Assembly: GCF_036370855.1 (NCBI RefSeq)
Contig: NC_088099.1
Location: forward strand, 26,627,501-26,691,500
From: Dromaius novaehollandiae
Taxonomy: Eukaryota; Chordata; Aves; Casuariiformes; Dromaiidae
Direction of reading: 5' to 3'
DNA length: 64,000 nt
Shown here: piece by piece, positions 28,984-41,428 of the stretch
Position numbering within the stretch: position 1 is the stretch's first letter
How the letters are laid out: every line of letters begins with the position of its first letter
Program-made: the position numbers and the translations under genes
The notes under the pieces: model-generated
The model's input: only the letters and a program-made list of their open reading frames with translations
Databases searched by the model: none
What the model was told of the DNA's origin: nothing

Positions 28984-31105
28984 TTTATTACCAAAAAAAA
29001 AGTGTCAAGTGTGCAGCATTATATGCTGTTTTAACTTTTTAAATGCTTTCCATGTTATTCTCTGTAAAATCATACTGAGGAATAAAGATACTGAGGCAGA
29101 TTTTGATTTGCTAATGAATGTTAATCTGAAGTAACATCAGTTAATAAAGTTACTCTGGATGTGTCCCAGATGCTGGCCCCACTGCTCAGAATACTCTGTA
29201 ACCCTGAAAACAGATGTTTTAATAATGTCTTTTGAGAATATTTATGTATCTTGCAGATTTCAGAACCAGTATGCCATAAGGGTTACACACAGGCTTAACT
29301 TTACACAGTTCTTCTGTTAACTTCAGTGGGATCTGTAACGTAAGATAGGCACACATGGAGTGGCTGGAGTAGTAAGAACTGAATCTTCTTTCGGATACAT
29401 TTCTGTACCAGCATCATGCCTTTCTCCACCTATTCCAATGCCACTAAGAAGTGCACTTCTGAGCTTTTGTATCAAAAAGTAATGAATTGAAATTTTGAGA
29501 AAAATGTTACTAGAGTTAAGATTTCTGTCACACATTACCATTTTTATAGTATTCTTGCTGACTTACTAAGCTTCTTTATATAGACCTGAGCTGCCTGACA
29601 CTGAAATTTTTGAACTGACAGGGTCAAAATCTTGGTTTAATTCAACTGTAGTCAGTGGAGTTACAACAAGAGTAAATTACACTAAAAATTTTAAATTCTT
29701 CGAAACTCCAGTCCTATTTCCTGCAATTGTCCATGCACAAAAAATCTAAATTTGCTGCCTTTATGCTTTTGTTTATCCAAAAATCTTATTTAAAACAAAG
29801 AAGGGCAATTTTATCATTGCAAAAAACTTACTTCAGTTGCAAGATGCCAGACAAACTTGTGCTCTGGTTAAGCATCTGGAATTGACAGATACCTGCTGGA
29901 ACTACTACAAACAAAATAAAGCCGAAGGCAGCCTATGTAATGTTTTTTAGGTTTAAATTTTTAGACAACGTTCCCCCACTATGTGTAAAATTAGCTCTAC
30001 AATAGCAGTTCAAAGTAATCTGCTTACTCCTTTACATATTAAAATAAACAAAAATACCCTAAAGCATAAAAAATACATCTGAACACGCATAGTATTCTAG
30101 TTGCAAAACTCAATGTACAGTATGAAGCTTATTTATGAATTTTTTGACTGATCTAGCTTTCTGCCTCTATGAAACTAGCTTCATTTCAACAACCAAAATG
30201 TATACTAAATGCAAATAAACATAAAGCAGCGAGACTCAAAACATTTTCTGGCAACTACCCTTTCACAGGACTAGTGTGTTTTCATAACAAATATTGTACT
30301 GAATTATAATAGCAATAATTTACGTTAATGTCAAATAACTTGGAAATAAATGTGTCCACATTTTCAAGAAACACTGACCCCATTTACTGATGTCTTGGTG
30401 CTGTTATTAACCATGTGTCCTCACAACTACAATCAGTTACTAAATGAAAGCCTTTTTCTGCAAATGCTTTTGTGAGCAAGTATATCCACATGAGTAACCC
30501 CTCTCAGCTGTGCGGGACTGCTCAAATGAGATACAATATTCGTGTGTTTGCATACTCAGGCCTTCAAACTGACGAATATCAAGCAAGTGAGGAAATACAA
30601 ATATACACTGTTATACAGAAAGTAGTAGACAGACATACAGATGAAAGCACACTGCGATGCTTTCAGGAGTTATAATATAAACATCACTTCCAAAGTATAC
30701 AGTTCGACTTCTAAGATATCATTTTGAGGGTATAATTTTTCATTAATTAGAGCACTCAAAGACATTATACTTCTAAAGCTGTTCAAAGTAATGCAGCTAA
30801 ATGTTACATTAAAAATAAAATCCATATGAGATTCAATGTCAGAAATAGACCACTTAAAAACTGGATCAAAGTGGACCATAAATACATTAATCAGAACACT
30901 TGCAAAAGAATTTACAAAGAAATTAAAGACTGGAAAGGAAAGAATAAGTGTGTGCCTTTGGGCTTGAGTTCAGTGCCAAAATCATACAGCTTTGTGTAGA
31001 AAACAGATTCTTTCAGAAAAATACATGGCAACTTTATATTTTCTCTATCTTAAGTATTTTAAAATGTGTTTCTTACTTCAACAAAAGTGACTGTCTTGCC
31101 TGTGA

Positions 31106-31112
31106 AAGGCAC
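31106..31112 (-). promoter_or_regulatory. miR-124 seed match in the CDK6 3' UTR
   Basis: The minus strand reads GTGCCTT, the 7-mer match to miR-124. CDK6 is a well-known miR-124 target. A single 7-mer is weak evidence alone. Confidence 0.35.
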
Positions 31113-34100
31113 GTGACTAAGATTGCTAGAGATGCTTTTAGGCCCTGTTTCAACTGGAACTGGCTCACACTGTTTATCAAAAAGCACCACCGTAGTGTAA
31201 ACTTCTTTTGCCCACATTGTCATGACTCTAAGTGGGTTGTAGGAAGGGAGTTTGATTGCCAGGAAGAGAGATTTTGAACACTGCAGAGAATGACAGTGAG
31301 GGTATTAACTAGTGCTGCGTACAAAGAAAGTGTCACGATACTGGATTCTCTTTGCTGGAATCTAAACCGAGACAACTGATGCAACTAATATTGACCACCA
31401 GAGAGCAATCAAAATTTTTAGACAGTGCCGGCCTACTCTGATTTTGAGCTAGTAATCTAGAGGAATGCTTTTCAGTTCAGCTAATGACACACAGTAGAAA
31501 GAAGAATAGTGGTAGTGGAGGTGAAACAAAAGAAAGCTGAAAAAACACTAGATTGCTAGACATCCAGGGAGAAAAAGGAAAGGATAGCTCAGTCTCTGCA
31601 GTCTCTGCTACCCACGCTTCTGGTTCCCTCCCTCCAGCCTCTAATCTCCAGACATTGCAGCTCTTCTACCGTGTAATGATAGGTATCTTCACTTCAGCCT
31701 GTGCAGGGCAATCAATACTTTAACATGAGCACTTCCCTATCCCCGGGCAAGTCTCCACTGAACTTCTGTAAGTCATCTTAAACAACAGCACTGCCACAAA
31801 CTTCTTGCCAGCATCCAAACTCTGATGCACTTCTTGCTGTGGGCCCAACCCATGGTTACAACTACACTTTATTACAAGGGACTTTAAAATAGAGTCCCTG
31901 CAAAAAAACATGATGGATTTTGAGTCCTACTGGAAAAAGACTGAGAAACACTTTGTATTTCAATAGCATGCTGCAGACCTAAGCTTTATTTTAGTCCCAG
32001 TTATTTTGTTTTCCATTACCAACCAAGGATGACTCTTTTAGAGATACCCCATCATCCACCTGGAAGGAACACTTTGCTGCTATATGCCCATAATTCACAG
32101 TCATCCTTTTATATGGTGAGAAAGGTTTCTCCCAGATGTCCTTACAACACTGGTGTTTAAAATGCCAAAAACATCAGCTGTCATAGAAACAGCTGGCATA
32201 CTGTCCCCTGTAGATCCTGTAAAGACTTTTCTTCAGGAGAATACATTGGGGGAGTATCACCTGTCTGTGCTTGGTACATGTGGCAGGGCTTTGTACTCAA
32301 AACCACTACAGCAGGAAGCAAATGAATGAGCTTGATTGCCAACATGCCCTAGAGGAGCACCCAGGCCATCTTGAGAGTTGGGGACCTTCATATAAGAACT
32401 GTTTCATAGTTGCTCTGACTCATGATAGGAGAAAACCTCTCCCTGGGAAGAGTGATCTCTGGGAAGTGGAAGGCAAAAGGGATCAGCAGTGGGAGGCTGG
32501 CAGAGCCAGGCTTATTTGCATCTGTTAAAAACTTTTGTACAACAGAAGAATCATTGGCTGCTTTTGTAAACATCTTAAATCACAGAAGGTTGTCCAGGGA
32601 TCTTCTATATTTAGTAAATAACGTTCTGAATCAAAAGTTGTTTTGGCTGATCAAACACATTATATTGTCTAATCTATTCCAGCCCATTTCATATTTTTTG
32701 CTTGAGCCAAAAGATGTAATAGGAACACCCACTTTGCCATGGTCTGATTGTATTAATTCCCAGTTCCTAATGCGGAGCAAGGAAAAACAATAGCCCAAAT
32801 CGGTGGCATGCAAACTGGGGGGCTGCAGAGTCACAAGGAGGTAATTTATTTCACAGCTTTTTAAGTGGCTGTAGAAGTATTAGCAATGTCACATCCAAGT
32901 GATAGGTCTTGAAGTGTTGCTGCAGTGAGGAAGCAGGGAGTTGAAAGGTTGTTAAGCACTAGACTCCCCAGGGCTCCTTTCAAAGCGTCAGAGTAGGATG
33001 ATCTGGGATAAGGAAAGGACAGCGTGAGTAGCTGGGAGATCTCTCACTAAATGAATTTAACAAATGCCAGAGGACTACTGTGTAGAACCAGGTTTCCCTT
33101 CCCTGGAACTGTGAAATTTGTCTCTGTGCCAAGCCTACTTGCTCATGTTTAATGGAAGGACCAAGATTAGCCCAGCTGTGCCACTTGGCCCGTCATTCAC
33201 CCACTAAACACAACAAAACACTAAAAAGGCCTTGTACTCCTGGTGGTGGCATGGCAATAATTAATGGTAGCTCTCAGGTTGGCACAGCAGCTCGGAAAGC
33301 TCCATTCCTGCTGCACAGCCCATGAAAGCGTTCCTGAGCTCCCAGACTCGATTCTGCAAGATGGTGATCCACCTGGACTGATCCAGCAAAACACTTAGGC
33401 ATGTGGATAACCTCAAACTCCAAGTGCTTAATGCCATTTTGGATTGGCATAGAGTTTACAGTTTACTGCAGGAGTAGAATAATGCTCCTCATGCACAATA
33501 GTATTGCACACTGCTGGTCACTCTTAGTGACTCGTGCATTGAGATGTACTTCTCCGTCGCTGCTGCTGAACTACGGGCTGTGTCTGTATGGACAGCTGAA
33601 TTTGCTCTCAGACTGATCAGCATTAGCTTTTTTTACATCCACACAAAAAACCCCTCTAGCTTCTATAACAATCTGATTTAAAAAATGGAGCTGTTGCTGT
33701 ATTGGAAAACTGCTCCAGAACTCAAAGTCTGAGTGGCATAATAAGTAGCTGGGACTAAAATCCTGTGCAAGAATGCTGCCTTATTATATGCTTATGAAAG
33801 TGAATGACAGGCAAAAACAAAATGTGGGAAAAAAATGTCTTTCCCCAACCCTGCACTTCTCATACATAACTTTTCCAAATTTTCAAATTCACTCCCCAAA
33901 ATTGTCCTAACTCTGCTAATCCCTGCCTATTTTTCCTAACTTTGTAGCACTTAACAATTTTCCTCCCTCATCTAGCGACTCAAGATAGATCCTCAAATGA
34001 AAGAACATAACCCCCCCCGCCCCAGTTTTACAAAAAGGAAGAAAATTAGAAAACGGTATCTGCCTCCTACCATTATTATGTGGCATGATGGTGCGGCAGA

Positions 34101-36969
34101 ACGTGGCTTCGTTCTGAGTGTAAAGGGCCAGCACACTGCACAGCTCAGTGTGCTGGGAGATGAATAACATAATACATGATTACTCTAAGGCTGAGGATCT
34201 GAAGAACATGTCAGAGAATGCAATATAAAATTATGTATGAAACATGGAATAAGAGGAAAGGCTGCCTATTACAGAATGTTAACTGCAAACTCTTCATAAG
34301 TAATTGCATGAAGGAAGCTGACAATCAAGTAACTCTGAAAATTCATTTTCCACTTGATGGCACAGACAGTGATAGTTGGCTGGGCTTAACGTGAGCATGT
34401 CAATGGATCAAGTATCAGTGAGAATCCTAGAAAATCTGCCTGGCATGTGGATGGGTTTAAGGTGCAAAAAGCTAAACAGTGTGGATGCACATTCAGTATG
34501 CTCAGAAATGGGCAACAAGCTTGAGAGTCTTACAGCATGTTCATGTAGACATCATCGAAGTGAATCACAAGTTTAACATCACCTGTTTTCCTTTCTCCTT
34601 TCAGTGAAATAGTATAGGTAGCTTTACTGCAAATGAACATTAAGATGCTAGTTAGAACGAGTTCATACCTGGGTTCTTTTCTTCATAAACCCCTATCAAC
34701 TTTGTAAGCTCAGTGAAAAAATATAAGTTTCCGTGCGTATTTAATACACATTCTTTGTATTTACATTTTTCACTTTATAAATACCCTCTTTTTCTCTTAT
34801 CCCAACAATATTTTCCCAGTAGTTCCTTAAAATCCTCTTTTTAATCTCCACTAAACATCTCTTTTTTTTTTTAAGGTAACATCTTTTGTCTAACCTTTCT
34901 TGGAAACAAAAAAAATCTACTCTACCATGCTCACCCAGTATCAAAGAGCCATATCAGAGTTTCTCCTTGCTTTCTCTAGACATCCAAAAGTCTCACTGAC
35001 TTCAGTGTGCCTACAGCAGACAAGATGAAGGCCATCAAGTATTTTCTAACATAGATCAAACATTTCATCTGAAAGAAAAAATGTCATATGGTCAGAGAGG
35101 TCAGAGTTCCTGTTTTATGTTAGCTTTTTTGAACAGTCCTTTTACAATGGCTGCAAATTTAACATATTTGAATGTTGCAGAAGCTCTCCTTGGACAAAGT
35201 CTGCCTTGTTTAAGTCAAAGCAACTTCTCCTTTAACTTTACTCAAAGCGTCCTTAGGCTTTTCTGCTGAAAGCAAAAGGCTCATCTAAGCATGGTGCTGA
35301 CTATTGTCAGCCTCCACTGAACACATGAAGGGCTGCTGGTGTCTACTTGGCCTTGCAGAATCATTTCTGAGCACAAGTTCCTGTTTGATTCAGTTCTGTT
35401 TGGGTGATTATCATTGTCTGAATTATATATACATAACTTTTGAAGGATATTTTCATGGAAAATATACCAGTTTCAAAATATAAACTCATACACATTTGTT
35501 ATAGCTAAAAGAATAAATTTTAGCAAGTTTCTGCAAGCAATTTTTAGCTATTTTTGATATTATATCTGCATACTGTTCCTAAGTATTTTTATGGTTCTTA
35601 TACTGCGTATGTATTGCATATCAGTATGCAATAAATACTAAGTTTCAAACTAAAGGGGAGAAGTAACACTTGGCAAAGGTATGTTTGTCAGTTAACGTAT
35701 CCATATCTTTCCTCCTTTAATGGCCTAGTTCATTTAAATCAATGAAAAAGTTTCTTATTCCTTTAAAGGAAATTACTGGGGTTTGATGGTTACAGTCTGG
35801 TCCAGAAACTGGAATTATACTAAAGCTATTATCTAACAATTTGCAAAACAGAGATATAAGAAAATAAATGTCTCACAAATAAACCCTATTTGAGTTGCAC
35901 TCATTTGCACACATTCCAGTTCGACTGTTAAAACCGTGGTCATATTTTTGCACACTAAAAGTGTATTTGCACAAAAAAATAGGATATGAAAATGAAACTT
36001 GGAAAAGTAGACATATAAAATTACATCTACTTTTCTAAAGACTTTTTCTGAATTTTTCCTCAGGGAAAGTAATCTGCATACGCCAATATTTAATAATCAA
36101 AAAGAAATAAAACTGATAGCTTATTAACAGTCAGTTACTGAAGATTTCAGTATATAAAATGTTATTCTCTGTGAATCTAAAAATATATTTCTTAAATTTC
36201 CCCCCACAACTGCAGTTTTGAAAAACTGTTTTTCTAATATACTAATTTCAAGAAAATCATTTACACATTAAGAGAAGTGTGAAATCCTGTCAACATCAAA
36301 AAAGATCTTGATATTTAGAAGCACATTCAGATAGTTTTGCAGCAATACAATAAATATGCTAGGTCCCTAAGCTCCAGATCAATTCAAGCTTCAAGCATAA
36401 CACAACAAAAATCACTGTAATAGTCTAATATCTCCTAATTCACATTGTATATTAAATCCATCTATTCCTGAAACTATGGCATAAGAAAAATACTAGCAAA
36501 GTGGTTCTACATAACAGAGTTCTTAGAATAAACTTCGTCCTCATTATTCAACTGCCTCATACATGAAACATAATTAATTTATGTGGCCTTTTAAACCAAA
36601 CTGTGTAGTTAATGATTCACATACACATATAACAACTGATGTGTTTTCAGTTGTGCGTCAGGTAAGTGCTCTTAAGTTTGTTGGCGAAAAGACCAAACCA
36701 GCATGTTTTCTCTTGCTTTTCTGTATTAAGATTGGCCCTAACCTAACGGCAGAGAGAACGACCCCTTGTATAATAAAATACGCTCCTCAAAGACAGTGAG
36801 TGAACCTGTGAAAAGCGGCATGGGCACCGAATTTTCATCGTATTCACCAAAAAATCTATCAAGTGTAAAAAACACGAGAAAGTCACAAGGCTGGATGCCA
36901 CTCCTGACACACAAGATGCTCAAATGCAGCAACTTACTGTTTCCTTGCATGTGAAAGGCTCCGTACACA

Positions 36970-36977
36970 TAGCACCA
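36970..36977 (-). promoter_or_regulatory. miR-29 8-mer seed match in the CDK6 3' UTR
   Basis: The minus strand reads TGGTGCTA, the full 8-mer site class for miR-29. Two 7-mer matches (TGGTGCT) lie at 38411-38417 and 31183-31189. CDK6 is an established miR-29 target. Function here is inferred. Confidence 0.45.
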
Positions 36978-39900
36978 AATTTCAAAACTTTGCCGATATG
37001 ACACCCTCATTTTCTGGTGTGTCTTAGGACAGGAACGAGAGAGAAAGGCACTAACATTTACCATGGATGGACTAATATGCTGAAAGAAAACTGGAGTGTG
37101 GGCACAGTCTACACAGAAATCAGCACAAATTTTTAGAATCTGCCTATTTTCAGAGTTTCGCTTGCCGCACGCAAGGCAGCATGGGTGTATGCAACTCTAC
37201 GGTTAGGCAGGGGTGCACGGCAGGAGGAGCACAGAGAGAGTCTTTTCTAATCATCTCCTCTGGCTGCTGGACTAAAATACGCGACACCTGGGAGCAGGGG
37301 TAAGGGGACATGGACGCTGTGTAGCTATTGCAAATTTGGAAGAAACCTGTTGGAAATAGCACCTAGGAGTGTCCCTGAAACCTGTATTCAGTGTGGTAGC
37401 GAGCCAGAGCGAATGTGGGGACTGGGCGAGGAAAGAAAAGGGTTGTCCCGGATGTATGGCTGTGCCTTAGCACTTAGCACTTCACTAGCTAGCTTTGGTG
37501 GTTGTTTTTTTCCTCAGTTACTGGTTCTACTTTTCCTGCAGAATTATGTAAGAGTGATTAAAAAAGGTTGGTGGGAGACAGAAATTGCTCCATTACTCGC
37601 AACGTCTTGTTCTCTGCTGAGAAGAGCACAGTGTCTGGTTGCAGGTGCTCTAGGGGCTAAGGCTCTATGCTTATTTTTAATATATTTTTTTGCTGTTGAA
37701 ACAATCCTGCAGAACACACACATGGGCATAGCTATTGTTAAGAAGAATTGCACTCGGAAGCCTTATTTAAAGGGTGTGTGAAGAGTTTTCATCACAATCC
37801 TGAAGAAATGTGACAAAAAGCACTTTCTTTTCCACACATGCTATTCCTACATCCTACAGAGAGGGCAGCAGTGGGCACAGGTACTGAAAGACTGCACCTC
37901 TACTAGTAAAATTAAAAGAGCAAGAGCAAGGGCATGGGCTTGAGCACTGTCCCACAGCTGTCCATGCTGTCTAACTATGAGCCTGATCCCTGGCATGGTT
38001 TTAGCCAATGCCAGTGTTTTCCCCAGCCAGTGAACAGACTTTCTCAGCTTACTAGTGTAAGTGAAGCTTCACGGTTTGGCAGGGGAGATGGTGATAAGAG
38101 TAAGCCTATGGCGTGTAGGAGAGGGACAACTGGGATTTCTTTGCAGAGAGATTTGGGGGTTAGATAAGAACATTTTAAAATGGAGTTCATCTGAAAGGTC
38201 CTCGGGACCCTTGCTGCCACAAGGGCCCCGTTATAGAAATCTTTTCCATAAACCTATGGAAATAAACTTACCGAGGCAGAACGCAGATCTCTGTCTCTTC
38301 CTGCCATTCCCACCGGAAGGATGCTCAGAACGTGACTGCGAACTCAACCCTTCTCGAGCTCTTCTCCTGAACTCCCCGTTCATGCCCTGGCCCTGTAGTA
38401 GCCGACATGCAGCACCACGTTGCAGAAGCTTTGCTTCTAAGTCCACGCACCAGTTGGTGCTTTCCTCTGCTGCTCCCTTCAGCGCTAGTTGTGATGCTAC
38501 AGTTTGGGAAATACTGCTCCCGTAATTAACTTTCTCATGATTTCCAGGCCTAAATTAGTCTCATTAGTTCTTGGGCCAACACTAACCTTTGGCTTAAATT
38601 GTTCTCTTCCCTCCATTTTGTTTCCCCCAATAATGTACTTACAATCAGCAGTCCTATTCCCTTCCAGCCTTCATTTTGTTGAGCTTAATACAGCAAGCTC
38701 TTCTATCAGGGAACAGCTGCACCTCTCTATCTGAGAGTTTTTGAGTTTAATTTTGAAAAAAAAAACCCAACCCTTATATTATCACCCAACGTTAGCACCT
38801 GGAGAGCTCTGGGAGAGTTCCCTGCCAGCTGCTGGAAAGCCAAACCAGCCGAATGCCCTGATAAAGCATGTACGATAGCTTGGCGTTAGCTAAAATGTGG
38901 AATGTTTTCTAAAAGTGCTAAACTGCATAGAAAACTCCTCTCTTTGTTAGCGTTGCAAGACCATCCTGAATTTTGGCTTTCCTTCATGTTCCAAACTGTT
39001 TTAAAATTATTAGCACAAATCCCACTCCGGCCCATCCTTTTCTGTGGTATTAAAGCCCTGTTCACGCTCAGGGCCGTCAAGCTATGGAGGAAGAGGGCTG
39101 GGACCCCACCAGCGCAGCGGGAGCTGCTGGATGGAGGCACCACGGGAGCGCGACGGAGGCACGGCCCAGCCGCGAGGCGTTAGCTGCCGTGGCTGCTCCC
39201 CGGCCCTCGGCTGACTCACGAAATACTCCTGCTGCACCCCTGCATGATCTCTGCGCGCAGCCGCCTCGCGTGCGCTCTTGCCAGGCCTAATTTGCAGCTG
39301 GTCTGTTCTTGCTGGTGGGTTTTGAATAGGCGTCACTCTGGGCATGAAGAAAAGCACAGGCCACTGCACGCATGCGTGCAAGGGGTCCTTTCAAAACCTG
39401 GCCTATTTGAAGCGGACATAATTTTACCATAAGCCATGTGGTTAAACATCTAACGGTAAAGAAAAGCTTTATCCAAGAGGCGGATAAGATCCACTCACTA
39501 TCCCAGCAAAGGACTATGTCCTACACAGTGCAGATCCCTGAAGGAGAGTTAGCAGAGAAGTCTGTCCCCAAACTGCCAAGTGCCCCAGGGAGACAGCTAC
39601 AGCGTCCCCTGCCACGGCGGGAAAAATCGTATTGCTCAGCTCGGTGCTAGGGACCTGCTTCTGCCAGGCATGCTGTGAGCGAGCACATATTGCTGGCTCA
39701 GTAGCCTAAGGGACTATGAGAGGAGTAAGCAAAGCTGGCTACCACACTTATCATCAGTTATACTGCAATAGTGTATATTTCTGTTTTAATGGCAAGGGCT
39801 AACTCGCTGGACCAGCTTCACCCAAGTTACATCTAGGTAAATGCACTAAAGTTATGGCAGGGAATAGCTTTTATGGATTTAAAATATTTCTTCTTTCCCC

Positions 39901-41281
39901 CGTACAGTACTAAAAAAATAAAAGCTTCTTTTTAAAATACTGAAAATATATTTTAGTTAACGTAAAAATACTAAATATAAAAATTTAATGCAATATTTAA
40001 AATAACTGTGCTAAAAAGGCAGGTGAATTGCTTAGTTATTTTGACATTCAGTAATGGCACACTAACCCTAGCGGAGAAGCATGTGCCAACATACCCACAT
40101 GGTGGTTTAGGAGAGAAGCTCATGCATTTCTGCATAGAAAACATGTCTGCTTAAAAAATGAAATCTGAGGGATTTTTGTGACAGCACTGTGATGCATGGT
40201 AGGTGGTGCAGGTAAGGCAGCGCGGTATACAGCATACAGTAAGGCAAAAACACACAACTGTGCTTCTTTGTAGGTATAGAATTCTCTGCTTCTAAACTGA
40301 AAATGTTTTCTCTATGTTTCTTTTTTGGCTGATAATGAGAACAGGTTAAAGGGGAAAGCCGGTACTGATTTGCACTGTCTCCCTTCGTATCTTTGAGCTG
40401 CATACCAGAAAATTCTGAATGAGATAGAGAAAATGTGCTTGCAGCTGTTTTCTGAGAGGAATGACAGGTTCGAGGATGGGTTAGCATGTGCATGGATTTC
40501 AACACAAACGAAGCATTTGGAAACCAAAAGGGTCAGTAGAGAACAAGACCCTAGAAATTTTTTAAAACCCTGGTTTTTGCAGTATGGACACAAACTCAGC
40601 TAGATAGTAACTCGTTTGTGTACAAAAAAACCCTAAAAGTTGAGACATTTATTATGATGACCACCATCATTGTTATTTTTATAGAGCAATGAAATGGTAA
40701 AATTATCCATCCGAGTTTTCACGTGGGAAAGCACCTGCATATACGCTATGAGCAAACAGTAGCTGGATGTGTTAACGTACGTATCAGTTAACTGCAGGTT
40801 GCAGAGCTCTGATATTTCAATGCCGTTCTTTAAATATCACTGTAAGATATCACATAATAATAAAAAAAAAGTACCAAATCATGCTTCAGCAGCTAGAGAG
40901 AGAGATTGCATCATGTTTTGGCAGTGACTCGATTATCCTACTCCACACTGGCAGCATTCAATATTAAAAGAATAAAATGGCAGCAAAACTGGTCAGCAGC
41001 TTCTCTTCATCTGGAGTTTTCCCAGGTAGATAAACAAAACAAAAACAAAGCAAACATAAAGCTGCAATGGGAACAGGTGAAAGCCCTGGCCCTTGCATTG
41101 CTCTGATGAAAGTAAACTAGATTGATTTCCTTGGATAAGCACATCACAATCCCAAAATAAGAGATAGGCATGTAAAACCTCCAAATAATGACCTTCACTG
41201 GAACAGCTATGTGGTTTATACAGGGCAGTGGCCTTGTCAGCTACATGTCTGGTTCATTTATAGGTTCGTCTTCAGTCAGCA

Positions 41282-41428
41282 TTAAGATGCATTCACCTCA
41301 CTGGAGTTTTGGCTGGATGACATGTGCGAGTCCAGATTCTCCTTGCATTTCTCCAAGTCGTGGAAATACGGGTGAGACAAGGCAACATAGGCAGATATTC
41401 TCTTGGCTGGATTGAATGCTAAGCATTT
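41282..41428 (-). CDS. CDK6: CDK6 last coding exon
   Basis: The 147 nt include the TAA stop (41282-41284). It encodes KCLAFNPAKRISAYVALSHP, then YFHDLEKCKENLDSHM and SSSQNSSEVNAS. The acceptor ends TACTTACAG. The tail after DSH differs from the human ending but keeps the length of 48 residues and the SQN(T/S)SE pattern. Confidence 0.94.
   Translation of the reverse strand, partial: KCLAFNPAKRISAYVALSHPYFHDLEKCKENLDSHMSSSQNSSEVNAS

Larger units (their letters stand above)
28984..41281 (-). other. CDK6: Probable long 3' UTR of CDK6
   Basis: Human CDK6 mRNA has a 3' UTR of about 10 kb. Here more than 12 kb of sequence without coding exons follows the stop, up to a candidate AATAAA at 28984-28989. 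Perfect seed matches for miRNAs known to target CDK6 lie within it: miR-34 at 41224-41230, miR-29 at 38411-38417, 36970-36977 and 31183-31189, and miR-124 at 31106-31112. This suggests that the UTR reaches at least about 31.1 kb. A CpG-rich patch lies at about 39.06-39.30 kb. The polyadenylation site itself is uncertain. Confidence 0.5.

Noticed and set aside
37350-37781. 143-codon plus-strand frame
   Set aside because: It is antisense to the presumed CDK6 3' UTR, shows no recognisable similarity and its length is plausible by chance in 64 kb.
38061-38525. 154-codon plus-strand frame
   Set aside because: No known motif. The overlapping frame at 37934-38167 and the antisense frame at 38231-38446 suggest random open sequence.
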